Assembly (NCBI RefSeq): GCF_029624655.1
Contig: NZ_JARRSA010000001.1
Location: 243,696 to 307,695 of the forward strand
DNA length: 64,000 nt
Reading direction: 5' to 3'
Source of the DNA: Roseicyclus salinarum
Lineage (GTDB): Bacteria; Pseudomonadota; Alphaproteobacteria; Rhodobacterales; Rhodobacteraceae
The position numbers were made by a program, and so were the translations under genes. Under the pieces are notes generated by a model that was given only the letters and a program-made list of their open reading frames with translations, was not told the origin of the DNA and searched no databases. Below, piece after piece: positions 63,869 through 64,000 of the stretch (position 1 is the stretch's first letter; each line of letters begins with the position of its first letter).

Positions 63869-64000
63869 TTGGCTGAAAGGAACTTCAACGGTTTTTTCAG
63901 AAGCAGTATCTTCGCTACGACTGCCCTTGTGGCAACCGCTGGCGTAGCAATGGCCGACGTCGCGATCAGCGGCTACGCCGAAATGGGTATCGCGGGCGGC
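63869..64000 (+). CDS. Porin, 5' end only, without a normal ATG start
   Basis: The frame reads IFATTALVATAGVAMA then DVAISGYAEMGI, the signal peptide and mature start of Rhodobacter-type trimeric porins. The usual MKK start is absent. The nearest in-frame candidate is TTG at 63869, with GGAAG 5 nt upstream, giving a 28-residue signal; a GTG at 63851 is also in frame. The frame is open back to 63761. The gene runs off the right edge, so neither completeness nor function can be judged. Confidence 0.7.
   Translation, partial: MAERNFNGFFRSSIFATTALVATAGVAMADVAISGYAEMGIAGG

Noticed and set aside
63888..63917. Possible small invertible segment at the porin start (CTTC and GAAG flanking a T-run)
   Set aside because: Reversing the segment in silico does not restore an in-frame ATG for the porin, so the idea does not explain the missing start.
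1..64000. CRISPR arrays, insertion sequences and rRNA genes
   Set aside because: None was seen on reading both strands; the only mobile-element gene is the integrase at the right end.

Overview
This window is a chromosomal segment from a high-GC alphaproteobacterium of the family Rhodobacteraceae (roseobacter-like). The call rests on gene content and protein signatures: a three-gene cytochrome bc1 operon, an alphaproteobacterial type SMC, GTTC-N7-GTTC SOS boxes (the Rhodobacter-type LexA operator), a Hint-domain protein and a DgcN/DgcA pair of marine Proteobacteria, and a Rhodobacter-type porin signal peptide at the right edge. Coding density is high and most genes are housekeeping. No CRISPR array or insertion sequence was seen.

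Layout. 0-3.6 kb: a partial NDUFAF5-like methyltransferase, comF, grxC, a MarR regulator, ubiG and a prolyl aminopeptidase. 3.6-6.6 kb: SOS-type dnaE2, apparently missing its C-terminal OB region. 7.2-11.7 kb: a leftward run gpmI, envC-like, ctpA, rppH. 11.8-14.7 kb: a large RTX calcium-binding protein with a 54-residue higher-order repeat. 14.8-20 kb: rlmH, rsfS, smc. 20-25 kb: a lytic transglycosylase, cobalamin genes cbiB-cobC, a glutathionyl-hydroquinone reductase and a CGNR regulator. 25-29 kb: a PilZ-like protein, then dgcN-dgcA-DUF421-dat, a likely D-glutamate/D-amino acid catabolic unit. 29-36 kb: imuB under a perfect SOS box, a MOSC protein, a second lytic transglycosylase and rnr. 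36-46 kb: dapE, a Hint protein, dapD, a LOG protein, mepA, transporters and msrA. 46-52 kb: a sulfotransferase-like gene, amn, an HU gene, an EamA exporter and aroC. 52-55 kb: a TPP riboswitch in front of the thiBPQ thiamine importer. 55-58 kb: petABC. 58-62.5 kb: a tight leftward cluster ending with dapF-mtaB. 62.6 kb to the end: tRNA-Lys(TTT), a tyrosine integrase whose stop codon overlaps the tRNA 3' end, and the start of a porin gene.

How the genes connect. Two parts of the mutagenic SOS translesion system (imuB and dnaE2) lie about 23 kb apart, each behind its own LexA-type box, and imuA is not seen. Three lysine/diaminopimelate genes (dapD, dapE, dapF) and at least five envelope or peptidoglycan factors (ctpA, envC-like, two MltB-like transglycosylases, mepA) are spread through the window. 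The right end looks like the junction of an integrative element at tRNA-Lys. I do not see a clearly new multi-gene system. The points most worth checking are the truncated dnaE2 with a split SOS cassette, the D-glutamate unit, the DapF active-site Cys-to-Ser change, the RTX super-repeat, and the tRNA-Lys/integrase/porin junction.
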